64,000 bases of DNA from Helicobacter himalayensis (GCF_001602095.1 NZ_CP014991.1:1240001-1304000), one strand, 5' to 3'. Counted from the first letter of the stretch, positions 37,751 to 47,351 are shown. Translations and numbers: made by a program. The notes: generated by a model not told the origin, from the letters alone.

Positions 37751-39440
37751 TTATCGCACGCGATATACATAAAATTTTAGTGGTAAGCCAAAGGAATTTT
37801 TACTTAGCATAATTTCACCTTCTCCTGCATATTGTTTGCCAAAATATTTGATAAATGATTTTATGCCAAGTCGCGGGAAGTTGTAGCCAAAATCGCTTTC
37901 AAACAAGCGCTCATACTTAGAATCTAGCTTTTCTAAGAAGGCATTGCTAAATTCAAATGTCATATAAGGACTTAGTATTACAACATCTCCACTTTGTTTT
38001 GGCATAATATCATTACTACGAAAAACGCTATAAGGGCTCTCTGGCTTTGGTTTCCCTAAGATACTATTATCAATTGTCAAGTCTGATTGCAAATCGAATG
38101 TATTTGCCCCATAATGATTAAGCCATTCTGCAAGACTTACATACACCTCAACGCCTGATGCACGATTTACACCCTCAAGATAGATATTTGTGTGAGGATG
38201 CTCTCTTATGTATTTACTTAAAAAATCAAGCGTCTGCTGGAATCCATTTGGCACAACTTTATAATGTGCGTATTGGCTAAGGCTAAAAGGCAGGCTATTA
38301 AAGACAAAAACAATACAAGCAACAATCAAAAGAAGTTTAAAAAATTTTAATTTTAAAAAGTTTAGAATCCATCCACCAAGCGCAATAAGCCCAAAGATAT
38401 AAGCAATCAACACATAATGCACATCGCCAATCCTTAATACTAAATATTCTGCCACAAGCACCAAAGCAGCGCACAAGCTAGAATCAAGCAAAGCACTAAA
38501 AGGCTGTTTTTTGATAAAAACACCATAGATTCTATACACAAAAAAACAGGGCAATACAAGCAGCAAAAAAGGTTCATTAAGCGAGTAGCTAAACGCAATC
38601 TTTAGCAACACAATAAGCTGGTTGTAAGGCGTATCGCCATACGCGCCACTGCCTTCTTTTTGCAACACAACAACAAACACATACACAAGCACCCAAATAA
38701 TGCTTGTAAGTAGAAGTGCAATATCAAGGATTTTTACCCTAAAATGAGAATATTTGAAGCTCAATACAAAATGTAAAAATGCAAAAACAAAGAGCATAGC
38801 AAAGCCCGTTTCTTTATAATAAAGCGCGATAGTTGCGCTCAAAACTCCAAGCACAAGAGCAAAAGACGCGCTTTGTTTGTGAGGGTTTTTTAGCACAAAA
38901 GCATAGCTTGCTAGAAAAATACTAAAAAACACAAATTCCATACGCTCTGGCACAAAAAGTCGCAAAAATGAAGTAACAAAACTTGGCGCACAAAGCACAA
39001 GCGCGATAAGCGCATAAGAAATTATTTGGTAGCGCGCAAAATTTTGTTTTGCTTGTGAGGCAACGTGGTTGTCATCAATCATTGCAAAAAACACAGGCAA
39101 TGCGTATGCCAAACAAAACGCAACCAAAATCACACAAAGAGCATTAAAAGCATAAAACACGCCTGCATTCACACCAAACAATGCGCTTAAAATATTAAGT
39201 TCCTGCCCATCTAGCGGGTAAAAGCGTCCAATTTCAGCATTGATAAAAAATGGGATTTGTTCACCGATAAATAAAGTTTTTGTAAAAGTATGATCATCAA
39301 TCACACTAAGATTTGCATTTATAGCAACAAGAAAAGCATAAAGAAAAATAAAGCACCAAAAAATAACATTCCAAGCCCTTAAACAAGGGGCTTGGAATAC
39401 ACTATTGCCCCCCCCCCATCATAGAATCTATAAAGCTCAT
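37751..39440 (-). CDS. Phase-variable polytopic membrane protein, GT-C-like (OFF)
   Basis: The ATG at 39440 (after AGGAG) reads MSFIDSMM into a minus-strand G10 tract (39408-39417) and then hits TAG. With nine G the frame joins the long open frame and gives 562 residues with an N-terminal helix (VIFWCFIFLYAFLVAINAN). The body has about ten helices. Acidic residues follow the first helix (SVIDDHTF), and FYAFNALC, FVPERME and IALYYKE are shared with the protein of 14518-16339. Probably a sugar transferase or other glycan-assembly membrane enzyme (inference from the GT-C-like layout). It lacks the repeat-encoded loop of its homologue. Confidence 0.75.
39408..39417 (-). repeat. Poly-G contingency tract (G10, minus strand)
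   Basis: Ten consecutive C on the plus strand. 9 or 12 would fuse the leader ATG at 39440 to the main frame; the assembled 10 gives a TAG two codons after the tract. Confidence 0.9.
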
Positions 39441-39563
39441 ACCAACTCCTTAAAAAATTTTAAATTTGAAAAAAGCGCGACATTATAGCAAATTTTATGA
39501 AAGTTTAAGATTGAAGTTTTACGCGTTCTTTAAGGAAAAATTTCTATACTAAATTTATTTCTC

Positions 39564-40352
39564 TCAAAGAAGTCTTCCAAAAAGCCCAAAGCGACCTGTT
39601 GTGCCTTCGCGCCGATAAGAGAAAAAAGATTTATCACAGCAACTACAACCTTGCATAAATTCACTCTCCACAATGCCTAACTCGTGAAATTCAGATTCTA
39701 ACATTGCTTGCAGTTTGAGATAAGTTCTACCCTCGCGCGTGGTGAGAAAAGCCTCCGCCTTTTGTACGTGTTTAGAATCTGTGGCTATTTGCGCTACATA
39801 TGAGGAGACCTCGCTCCCCACCTCATAGCAACACTCCCTAATGCCAACACCCACAAACGCATACACATCGCGTGCGTGCGTGCCAAAGTGCTCACGCATA
39901 GATTCTAACGCACGCGCGCAAATCTTGCCAAAAACTCCCGCGCGTCCAGCGTGAATGAGCGAAAGAGCATTATTGCATTTATCATACAAAAGCACAGGAT
40001 TGCAGTCCGCCACAAGCACGAGCAGTGCGCAATCTTTTCTATTTGTAAGCAAAAAATCGCCTTCACCCAAATTTGCAATCCCACTTATAGCGCGCGAGAT
40101 GCTCACACCCTGCGTGCTATGAATCTGCGTAAGATAGGCAAGGGATTTTATAGGCTTGCTCTTTGTCTGTAACGCACAAAAGGCGCTAAATGCAATTTGC
40201 AGATTCTGCTCCACAAGGTGCTTTTCATCGCCCACATTAAAGCCGAGATTTAGGCTCTCATAAGGCTTTTTACTCACACCACCAAAGCGATTGCTAAGTG
40301 CAAATGAAACGCCACCCGCAAAAGTTTTGATGGATTTTTCAAAAGCAAACAT
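39564..40352 (-). CDS. pgeF: Peptidoglycan editing factor PgeF (laccase-domain/YfiH family)
   Basis: A 262-residue member of the multicopper-polyphenol-oxidase-like family now linked to correction of peptidoglycan precursors and purine-nucleoside activity. Motifs: FGGVSKKPYESLNLGFNVGD, THS-type LTQIHSTQGV, ADCNPVLLYD, LIHAGRAGVFGKI (metal-binding H...C...H set) and a C-terminal GCSCCDKSFFSYRREGTTGRFGLF. A minus-strand TATAAT at 40387-40392 is a likely promoter. Confidence 0.92.
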   Translation of the reverse strand: MFAFEKSIKTFAGGVSFALSNRFGGVSKKPYESLNLGFNVGDEKHLVEQNLQIAFSAFCALQTKSKPIKSLAYLTQIHSTQGVSISRAISGIANLGEGDFLLTNRKDCALLVLVADCNPVLLYDKCNNALSLIHAGRAGVFGKICARALESMREHFGTHARDVYAFVGVGIRECCYEVGSEVSSYVAQIATDSKHVQKAEAFLTTREGRTYLKLQAMLESEFHELGIVESEFMQGCSCCDKSFFSYRREGTTGRFGLFGRLL

Positions 40353-40859
40353 ATTTATCCCTTAAGAAAATAAAATTTTGAAAGGCATTATACAGCCCTA
40401 AATTACAAAAACTGCCACAAAGCCCTACAATTTCCATAGCCCCACCGACTTTATAATCTAGCTCTGAAAAATTTTGCTTTATTAGTTATTTGTGCTAAGA
40501 ATTCTCGCTCTTTGGATTCTATTCCTTTAAATTGTATCACTTACAAGAGCAAAAGCCCTTATAAGCTTCGCTTCTATATCCATATAATTATATCGCCTGC
40601 GCGGGAGTAAATCCCGCTTCGGCTCCACTTCGCGTGCATACTTGGCGCGTTTTGGGGGCTTAGATTCTAAGATTCTGCAACGCTGTTTGGTGGTTTTAGA
40701 ATCTCAAAAAGTGGGTAAAAATGTCAAAAAGATTCCAAAAATACCCCAAAAGTAAATGTATTCTAAACAAAATTATATTGCTTTAAGAAAACCCACACTA
40801 CAATTTCCTTTCATATTAGAGCCAACTCTAATAAAACAATACAAAGCAAGGAGGGTTTT
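40353..40859. promoter_or_regulatory. Control region between pgeF and nrfH
   Basis: 507 bp without a gene. It holds the minus-strand -10 box for pgeF (40387-40392), copy 5 of the dispersed repeat (40591-40710), and then the nrf promoter area. There, TACAAT at 40799-40804 is a possible -10 box. An inverted repeat TATTAGAG-CCAA-CTCTAATA at 40814-40833 lies in the probable leader, and AAGGAGGG precedes the TTG start of nrfH. No TTAAC-N4-GTTAA type Crp/Fnr-family site stands out. Confidence 0.5.
40591..40710 (-). repeat. Dispersed palindromic repeat, copy 5 (near full length)
   Basis: Minus orientation: TATCGCCTGCGCGGGAGTAA-ATCCCGCTTCGGCTCC then GTGCATACTT. Towards 40710 come GATTCTGCAACGCTGTTTGG and TTTTAGAATCT, matching the outer flank of the tandem units (GATTCTGCAACGATGTTTGG, TTGGAATCT). 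Non-coding. It shows that the repeated unit extends well beyond the palindrome. Confidence 0.85.
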
Positions 40860-41369
40860 TTGAGTTCATACAACAATCAGCGTTCATCGGCGTTATCAAA
40901 GATTTTTGTTCTCTTGATTGTTGTCATACTTGTAAGTGGTGCATATACCTTCTACAATGCCAAAGGCTTTTCATATCTTAGCAATGACCCAGCAGCGTGT
41001 AATAATTGTCACATTATGAATGATGTGTATGATGACTATCTTGCTGGATCTCACTCGCAAAAAATTGCGGGAAAAGAGCGTGCGACTTGTGGCGACTGCC
41101 ATTTGCCACATAGCTTCATTTCTAAGTGGATTGCAAAAGCTGAAAGTGGTGTAGGACACGCGTATGCTTTTACTTTCAAGCTCGATTCGTTGCCTGTAAA
41201 TCTCAGTGCAAATGACAAAAGCAAGAGAATAGTCCAAGATAATTGTATAAACTGCCACATAGACTATGCGGGGAATGCAGTCAATCCCACAACACACGCA
41301 GATGGAAAAACACAAAGTCTAAGCTGTGTATCTTGCCACGCAGGCGTAGGACATAAGCGTGGATTCTAA
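40860..41369 (+). CDS. nrfH: Cytochrome c nitrite reductase small subunit NrfH
   Basis: Membrane-anchored tetraheme quinol dehydrogenase that feeds electrons to NrfA. The 169 residues have one N-terminal helix (ALSKIFVLLIVVILVSGAY) and four heme motifs: CNNCH, CGDCH, CINCH and CVSCH. It begins at TTG after a strong AAGGAGGG. nrfA follows 32 bp on. NrfHA is expected in enterohepatic Helicobacter, Wolinella and Campylobacter but is absent from H. pylori. Confidence 0.96.
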   Translation: MSSYNNQRSSALSKIFVLLIVVILVSGAYTFYNAKGFSYLSNDPAACNNCHIMNDVYDDYLAGSHSQKIAGKERATCGDCHLPHSFISKWIAKAESGVGHAYAFTFKLDSLPVNLSANDKSKRIVQDNCINCHIDYAGNAVNPTTHADGKTQSLSCVSCHAGVGHKRGF

Positions 41370-41401
41370 GATGACACAAACCACAAATTTAAGGAGAAAA
41401 A

Positions 41402-43261
41402 ATGCAAAAGAAAAGTAGTTTAATGCCCGTTCTTATCGTGCTAGCTATTGTTATAATAGTTGGTATTTTTTGGCTCAACAACAGCATCAGCGACAACAAA
41501 TCAATCACGACTACCACAAGTAAAGGTCTAGTCGAGCTCACTGATGACAATCCGACTTTTGATTATTGGGGGAAAAACTTCCCAGAATACCGCGATATGT
41601 ATTTGAAAGTGGAGACAGAAGCACCAAAATATACAAATTATGGTGGGAATCTCGCTTATTCTAAGCTTATCCGCTATCCACAGCTTACAGTGCTTTGGGC
41701 GGGCTATCCTTTTAGTTTAGATGCAAATGAGGAGAGAGGACACTTTTGGATTCAAGTCGATCAAATGGATACAGCAAGAAATAACAAAGACTTCCTAAAC
41801 GCACATGGTTTTGCGAAGTTTGGCGGACAACCTGCGGCTTGTATGAACTGCCACAGTGGCTGGACACCATGGCTTTATAAAAATGCAGCTAAAGGTGATT
41901 GGGTGCGCTTTAACTCTACAAAATACTGGACTATGATTAAAAATGTGCCAGCAGTAGATGGTATCGAACCAAATTCTGACGCACACAGAGGACCACATGG
42001 CGGAACTAGAATGGGTGTAACCTGCGCTGACTGCCACAATCCTGATGGTATGGGACTTAGAATCACACGCCCAGCGCTTATAAATGCACTTGTAGATTTT
42101 AGAGGTTATGAAAAAGATGAGTATCAGGGCGTAAAGGCTGACAGAAAAGAGATGAGAACTCTTGTATGTGCGCAATGCCATGTGGAATACTATTTCCGCC
42201 CCACAGGCTCTAAAGTCAAGGTTACAGGCGAAAGCATCGCAAAAGATCCAACTAAAAAATGGTGGAATGGCGAACAAAAAACTTATGATGAATTTGACTT
42301 ATGGAGAGATGGCAACGAGCCCACAGAAATCGAAGTTGATGGTATCGAGCTAGTATTCCCGTGGAGTGCGTGGAAAAAAGGCGAAGCTTTTAGAATTGAA
42401 ATGTTTGATGACCACTATGATGCAGCACGCGAGAAAGGCATTTTCGCATCAGATTGGCAACATAAAGTTACAAAAGCACCTATGCTTAAAATCCAACACC
42501 CAGAAACTGAACTCTTTAGCGGTGGTGTGCATGCACAAAATGGTGTAAGTTGTGCGGATTGTCATATGCCTTACACAAAAGGAGCAGGTGGCAAGAAAGT
42601 TACACAGCATAACATTACTTCACCTTTGCAAGACATTAACGCAGCGTGCAAGACTTGCCACTCACAACCAGAAGAGTATATTAAAGCGCAAATTGCTGAT
42701 ATTCAACGCTCTGTGGCTTATGACCTAAGAAGCGCAGAATATGCGACAGTGAGTCTTATCCAAGATATTGGCAGATTAAGAGGTGAGTTAGGAAAACTAA
42801 GCGCATATCAAACTGATGGCAAGCCAGATGATGCAAAAATCTCTAAAGCATTAGCAGAACCATTGGAATTGCACCGCAGAGGACAAATGAGGGGTGACTT
42901 CGTAGGAGCGGAAAACTCTACGGGATTCCACAATCCACGCGAAGCAAGCAGAATGCTTCTTCAAGCAGTAGAAATGGCTAGAATGGGACAAACTAAGCTT
43001 GTAGAAATTGCAAATGCAAACGGCATCAAAGGCTTTACAACTTCAAATGTTGGTTTTGAAGAGATTCAAAAACTCAATCCGGGTGAAATCACCTACAAAG
43101 TCGATATGAACGGACATAAAGCAGGCGATCGCTACTATGACCATCACAATGTTAATGGTCCAGCACCAAAAGAATTGCTTGAGCTAGATGCGGATACAAA
43201 ACCTTATAACTACAAAAAAGTAGATAAGGTAACTTCTCATCTTACAACCTACAAGGATTAA
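41402..43261 (+). CDS. nrfA: Pentaheme cytochrome c nitrite reductase NrfA
   Basis: Periplasmic reduction of nitrite to ammonia. 619 residues: N-terminal signal/anchor helix (LMPVLIVLAIVIIVGIFWL), then five heme sites, CMNCH (about residue 147), CADCH (208), CAQCH (256), CADCH (384) and CKTCH (416). The first site, which carries the active-site heme, has His where most NrfA proteins have Lys (CxxCK). The segment CAQCHVEYYFRP is typical. The Campylobacter-type enzyme also has the all-His arrangement, as far as I recall. A strong terminator follows. Confidence 0.96.
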   Translation: MQKKSSLMPVLIVLAIVIIVGIFWLNNSISDNKSITTTTSKGLVELTDDNPTFDYWGKNFPEYRDMYLKVETEAPKYTNYGGNLAYSKLIRYPQLTVLWAGYPFSLDANEERGHFWIQVDQMDTARNNKDFLNAHGFAKFGGQPAACMNCHSGWTPWLYKNAAKGDWVRFNSTKYWTMIKNVPAVDGIEPNSDAHRGPHGGTRMGVTCADCHNPDGMGLRITRPALINALVDFRGYEKDEYQGVKADRKEMRTLVCAQCHVEYYFRPTGSKVKVTGESIAKDPTKKWWNGEQKTYDEFDLWRDGNEPTEIEVDGIELVFPWSAWKKGEAFRIEMFDDHYDAAREKGIFASDWQHKVTKAPMLKIQHPETELFSGGVHAQNGVSCADCHMPYTKGAGGKKVTQHNITSPLQDINAACKTCHSQPEEYIKAQIADIQRSVAYDLRSAEYATVSLIQDIGRLRGELGKLSAYQTDGKPDDAKISKALAEPLELHRRGQMRGDFVGAENSTGFHNPREASRMLLQAVEMARMGQTKLVEIANANGIKGFTTSNVGFEEIQKLNPGEITYKVDMNGHKAGDRYYDHHNVNGPAPKELLELDADTKPYNYKKVDKVTSHLTTYKD

Positions 43262-43272
43262 TCCTTTACACG

Positions 43273-43314
43273 ATCCTAGCCCTCGTTTTATAAATGCGAG
43301 GGCTAGGATTTTAT
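43273..43314 (+). terminator. Rho-independent terminator of nrfHA
   Basis: ATCCTAGCCCTCG (43273-43285) and CGAGGGCTAGGAT (43297-43309) form a perfect 13-bp stem with an 11-nt loop, followed by TTTTAT, immediately after the nrfA stop. The strongest intrinsic terminator I see in the window. Confidence 0.9.
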
Positions 43315-43414
43315 CTTTCCAAATTTACTTCATTTTTAAATCCATTTCAATCTTATTTTGTTTTTTACACCCCAATTTTAAATGCTATAATTTCCCAAAA
43401 ACTCGGAGTTTGCA

Positions 43415-44536
43415 ATGATTTTTAACGCATTGAAAGAAAATCTGAATGAACGCACGATTTTGCCTCGCCGTTATGGAATCTTGCCCGGACGCACCTTTCT
43501 TTTTGGCGCACCAAAATCAGGTAAAACCTCGCTTGCCCTGCAATTTGCACTTTCTTATAAAAAGCCTATGTATTTGGATTTGGATGATGTGCGACTAAAT
43601 TCTGCGCAATTGCAAACCTACTTACTGAAAATATTTTTGGAAAAAAAACTCGACATTCTTGTGCTTGATAATTTTAAGCCCACGCTCACTTTACCAAACC
43701 TACAAAATATTATCCTACTAGGTGCGCGCGAGCTTGTGCCAAGTGATTTTACACCAAAATGTATTATGCCGCTTTGCTTTGAAGAGTTTGTGAGCTTTAG
43801 TGCTAAGAATTTTTCGCTGAAAAATCTCTTTGCTTTTTTTCTTAAAGATGGCAATATGCCTGAAATGCTAGAAACCCCACATTATAAAAAAGAACAACGT
43901 AGAAGGGAGGTTCTCAAGCTTTATTTTGGTGCGGATTTAGAAATTTTTCTTTTTTTACTTCATTTTCAAGCCCAAGCTGTGAGTATTCATAGAATCTACA
44001 CTGCGCTTAAAAAACAGACAAAAATTTCAAAAGACAGAATCTATGCTTTGCTAAAAAAATGGGAGGAAAATGGTGTGCTGTTTTTTGTCCCGCATAGCCT
44101 TGAGTGCGCAAATGAGCCTATGCAAAAACTTGCTAAAAAGCTCTATTTTGCAGATTTTAGCTTAAGCTGGATTGTGAAATTTGAAAACAATATCCTAGCG
44201 CAGTTTGAAAATATGCTGTTTTTAGAGCTTGTGAAAATACACGAACTTGGCGGGGGCACGATTAGCTATGAAGAAGGTATGCTTGTGTATAAAGACTGCG
44301 CATATTTGCCTATCCCCTTTGCTACGCGCGAGCTTTGTGAAAAGCGCTTGCAAAAATGCACGCAAAATACCGCTTATATTATCACGCTTAGTTTCGAAGA
44401 TAGCGGGGAATTTCAACGCAACATACGCGGAAAAAAAGAGCGTGGAGAATCCGCACATAAAGACTCTCAAAAAATTTTTTGGCACGCGCTTAATTTCATC
44501 GACTTTGCCCTCGGCGAATTAGCATTAAAACTTTGA
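43415..44536 (+). CDS. AAA-type ATP-binding protein (AAA_14/DUF4143-like)
   Basis: A 373-residue ATPase. Walker A FLFGAPKSGKTSLAL near residue 35 and a Walker B-like DILVLDNF near 85 are clear. LLGARELVPSDFTPK and PLCFEEFVSF resemble the sensor region of the AAA_14 family. The C-terminal half holds a winged-helix-like segment (VSIHRIYTALKKQTKISKDRIYALLKKWEENGVLFFVP) and a restriction-fold-like end, as in DUF4143 proteins. Function of the family is poorly known. It has its own TATAAT at 43386-43391 and stands alone. Confidence 0.75.
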   Translation: MIFNALKENLNERTILPRRYGILPGRTFLFGAPKSGKTSLALQFALSYKKPMYLDLDDVRLNSAQLQTYLLKIFLEKKLDILVLDNFKPTLTLPNLQNIILLGARELVPSDFTPKCIMPLCFEEFVSFSAKNFSLKNLFAFFLKDGNMPEMLETPHYKKEQRRREVLKLYFGADLEIFLFLLHFQAQAVSIHRIYTALKKQTKISKDRIYALLKKWEENGVLFFVPHSLECANEPMQKLAKKLYFADFSLSWIVKFENNILAQFENMLFLELVKIHELGGGTISYEEGMLVYKDCAYLPIPFATRELCEKRLQKCTQNTAYIITLSFEDSGEFQRNIRGKKERGESAHKDSQKIFWHALNFIDFALGELALKL

Positions 44537-44592
44537 CTCAACTGCGCGCTTATTTGATTTCTTATCATCGCGCTAAATTAATTGCATATATT

Positions 44593-45954
44593 TTAGAGGT
44601 TTAAAACAATTTCTAAAAGCACACAAGCGCTTATTTTTACGCTTTTTGGCTCGAGTAATTCCGCATTTGGCTTGTATTCCAAAAGCTGTTTTTTGAAATG
44701 CTCAAAGCGCACACCACTTGCCATTCCTCGCATTATATACAGCATCGTATCAAATGCGGATTTTGTCTCCTTTGTCTCTGCGCTAGAATCTGCATCTCTA
44801 GCAGATTCTAATATCTCGCTAAATGCGCCACTCTCAAAGTGCTTCCTTGCCATCGCTAAAACCTCGCGCATATCCCACACCTTCGTGCGCTCAAAATTAC
44901 ATAAACTCATATAAGATTCTACAAGAAAGAACAAAATCTCATGCCAGCGCACTTTTGGCTCTTTATGAAAATTTGCAAGTTGAAGTAATTTATCACAAAA
45001 TGGCGTTTGCGAGGCGACTTTTGAAAAAAGCCCTGTGTTTGCCATTTGTACGCCAAACTTTGCTGAAAATGTCGTGGCTTCATAGCTTTTATTAAGCTCT
45101 TGGCTAAGAATCTGCCTTAAAAGCGTGTGGATTTTTGCTTCTAAATTTTCATCAATACTTTGTGGCGCAAAGCAATAGCACTGCCCCACAAACTTTCCAA
45201 ACGCGCGCATAGTTTCCAAATAACCCAAAGTAATATTTTGCTCAATGGCGTTTTTTGAAAAATCAAGCATACTACCTAGATACATCGAAGGACGAATGTG
45301 TGTTACCAGCGGATTTGTATCATATTTGCTCTCAAAATCCCAATTAAGCGAAACAGCCACAACCTCCTGAGCGCCCATTTTGTAAGCCAAACCAATAGGC
45401 ACATTATCATAATAACCCCCATCAATGAAGCTTTTTCCCCCGAACTCAAAAATCGGAAACGCAGGAAAACACGATGCAGAGGCGAGTACCCATAAAGAGA
45501 GCGTATCTTTATCCATCATATTTTTTCGCACTTCATAGGGCGTGAGACTTGGGATTTCAAGCGTCACAAGCCCAAAATCTAGCTTTGAAGATTCTATTCT
45601 TTCCCAATTTAGATAATGATTCAAAATCCCTTGCAGTGGAGAAGTATCCATACCTTTGTTTTGTGCGTAGGATTTGAGAAATGGCAGAATCTTTTGCGTG
45701 TTCGCAAAATAATAATCCATATCTTGCGTGAAATTAAGCCCGTGCGAAATAACTTTTTCAACGCTGATTTTCTCCCATAGCTCGCACAAAAGCGCAAAAT
45801 CATTCTGCACGATAAGCGCACCATTAAGCGCACCGATACTCGTGCCAACAACTAAATCAAAGCTCTGCTCCAATTCCACAAGCGCCTTATACGCACCTAC
45901 TTGATACGCCCCCTTAGAACCTCCACCGCCTAGCACCAATGCTTTTTTCGCCAT
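44593..45954 (-). CDS. Patatin-like phospholipase family protein
   Basis: A predicted Ser-Asp dyad lipid acyl hydrolase of about 453 residues. The oxyanion motif LGGGGSKGAYQVG is at the N-terminus, the nucleophile elbow GTSIG near residue 40, and the catalytic Asp in FIDGGYYDNVPIG near residue 180. The C-terminal 200 residues are helical and not assigned. Three start codons lie close together; I prefer the ATG at 45954, which has the best spacing from AAAGG. Minus-strand TATAAT at 45990-45995. Could be secreted or act on its own membranes; no signal peptide seen. Confidence 0.88.
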   Translation of the reverse strand: MAKKALVLGGGGSKGAYQVGAYKALVELEQSFDLVVGTSIGALNGALIVQNDFALLCELWEKISVEKVISHGLNFTQDMDYYFANTQKILPFLKSYAQNKGMDTSPLQGILNHYLNWERIESSKLDFGLVTLEIPSLTPYEVRKNMMDKDTLSLWVLASASCFPAFPIFEFGGKSFIDGGYYDNVPIGLAYKMGAQEVVAVSLNWDFESKYDTNPLVTHIRPSMYLGSMLDFSKNAIEQNITLGYLETMRAFGKFVGQCYCFAPQSIDENLEAKIHTLLRQILSQELNKSYEATTFSAKFGVQMANTGLFSKVASQTPFCDKLLQLANFHKEPKVRWHEILFFLVESYMSLCNFERTKVWDMREVLAMARKHFESGAFSEILESARDADSSAETKETKSAFDTMLYIMRGMASGVRFEHFKKQLLEYKPNAELLEPKSVKISACVLLEIVLNL

Positions 45955-45989
45955 CATCACCCTTTATAGAATCTTAGAATTTCGGGGCG

Positions 45990-46058
45990 ATTATAACAAA
46001 CCTTGCACGATAGAATCCCGAGAACAAATCAAGCAGAAAAACTAAAATCTGTTATAAT
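45990..46058. promoter_or_regulatory. Divergent -10 boxes for patatin and MerR genes
   Basis: Minus-strand TATAAT at 45990-45995 and plus-strand TATAAT at 46053-46058 within the 140-bp gap. The divergent layout would allow the MerR regulator to act on the patatin gene, but no dyad typical of a MerR operator is obvious. Confidence 0.5.
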
Positions 46059-46094
46059 CTAGGCTTTTAACTAACCTTATTAAAGGACAAAATT

Positions 46095-46598
46095 ATGGCA
46101 TACACGATTATTGAAGTAGAGAGGCAAACAGGCATCGCATCAAGGACTTTGCGCTTTTGGGCAAGCAAGGGGCTATTCCCGGCGTTGCAAAAAGATTCTA
46201 ATAATATCCGCTATTTTAGTAAAAAAGATGTCGAGTGGGCGTGCTGGATAAACTGCTTCCGCGAAATGGGTATGAGTATAGGTGAAGTGCGCCGATATAT
46301 CGAGCTAGCAGGGCTTGGTGATGAGACTATTATAGAGCGCCGCAATATGATTGTGCGCCAAAAGCAAAATGTGCTAGAGGAGATTTCGCGCCTACGTACA
46401 ATCCTTGAGGTGATTGATAGGAAAGTCGCGTATTATGATGATATACACTCGATACAAATGCTTGAAAAAGAGGAAAGCGAAACGTTACAAGGTCCCGTAC
46501 TCACTGCGAGTAAAGAGTATGAAACGCTTTATAAAGCAACAAAACCTCGCTCATTTAGAAAACATAACGAGCGCTTTCGTGCAAATACAGCAAACTAA
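46095..46598 (+). CDS. MerR-family transcriptional regulator
   Basis: 167 residues. The N-terminal winged helix-turn-helix has the pattern YTIIEVERQTGIASRTLRFWASKGLFPA...NNIRYFSKKDV (MerR family TLR.Wey.GLl.p.R...gyR.Y). A GMSIGEVRRYIEL helix and a long dimerisation coil (about 75-120) follow. The C-terminus has no Cys metal-binding loop, so metal sensing of the CueR/MerR type is unlikely. HspR is an alternative identity, but that cannot be decided here. Transcribed divergently from the patatin gene. Confidence 0.88.
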   Translation: MAYTIIEVERQTGIASRTLRFWASKGLFPALQKDSNNIRYFSKKDVEWACWINCFREMGMSIGEVRRYIELAGLGDETIIERRNMIVRQKQNVLEEISRLRTILEVIDRKVAYYDDIHSIQMLEKEESETLQGPVLTASKEYETLYKATKPRSFRKHNERFRANTAN

Positions 46599-46640
46599 AA
46601 AAACCTAACATAATCTAGCTATTGTGCCAAAAATCTAACT

Positions 46641-47351
46641 TCAAACAGCCTTTATATTATTGCATTCTGCGTAGTGTTTTGCATAGGTTTCTTGCATTAA
46701 TGTTTCTAGCTCTTCATACCATTGCGGATTCTCAAAATTTGGCGTGAAAGATTCTAGCGCGACAAGCCTTGCCTTGTTGGTCTTTGAAGAAATAGGCGAG
46801 GTGTCATACATCTTGCGTGTGTTGATGAGCAAAATTGGTTGGATTTTTAGTTTAAGCCTTTCTGCTAGCACTTTTGCCCCGGGCTTAAAAGGAAGCAGTT
46901 TTTCCTTGCCCTCCCCACGCGTGCCTTCAGGGAATATCACAATTGGGCGCCCTTGTGCAAGCTTTTCCTTAGCCATTTTGAGTAAAAACACAATCCCACT
47001 TTTATCCTCTCTATTGATTAAAATCATTTCAGGCAAAGTCAGTGCATAGCCATAGAACGGGATTTCACCTAGCTGTTTTTTAGCCACCCAACAAATATTA
47101 CTCGGATGGAATCCTTCTAAAAACATAATATCATTCACGCTTTGATGATTTAGCACAATCAGTTGTGCGCTTGCGTCAAACTCCCCTATACGCTCGACAT
47201 GAAAGCCATTGAGTTTAAAAAAATAACGACATTGCAAGCGTGCTTTGCGCCCATTTTGCTTTGTCCTTGTAAAATAAATCTGCAAAATGATGACAGGCAG
47301 ATAAATCGCAATGCTAAGCGTGGCAATCCAGCCTCTAATTTTTGACAACAT
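46641..47351 (-). CDS. plsC: 1-acyl-sn-glycerol-3-phosphate acyltransferase
   Basis: Makes phosphatidic acid from lysophosphatidic acid at the inner membrane. The 236 residues contain VLNHQSVNDIMFLE (HxxxxD), EMILINREDKSG and FPEGTRGEGKEKLLPFKPG, the four acyltransferase blocks in order, with an N-terminal helix (IRGWIATLSIAIYLPVII). AAGGAG precedes the ATG, and the start overlaps the end of the neighbouring SH3-domain gene by 17 bp. Confidence 0.95.
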   Translation of the reverse strand: MLSKIRGWIATLSIAIYLPVIILQIYFTRTKQNGRKARLQCRYFFKLNGFHVERIGEFDASAQLIVLNHQSVNDIMFLEGFHPSNICWVAKKQLGEIPFYGYALTLPEMILINREDKSGIVFLLKMAKEKLAQGRPIVIFPEGTRGEGKEKLLPFKPGAKVLAERLKLKIQPILLINTRKMYDTSPISSKTNKARLVALESFTPNFENPQWYEELETLMQETYAKHYAECNNIKAV

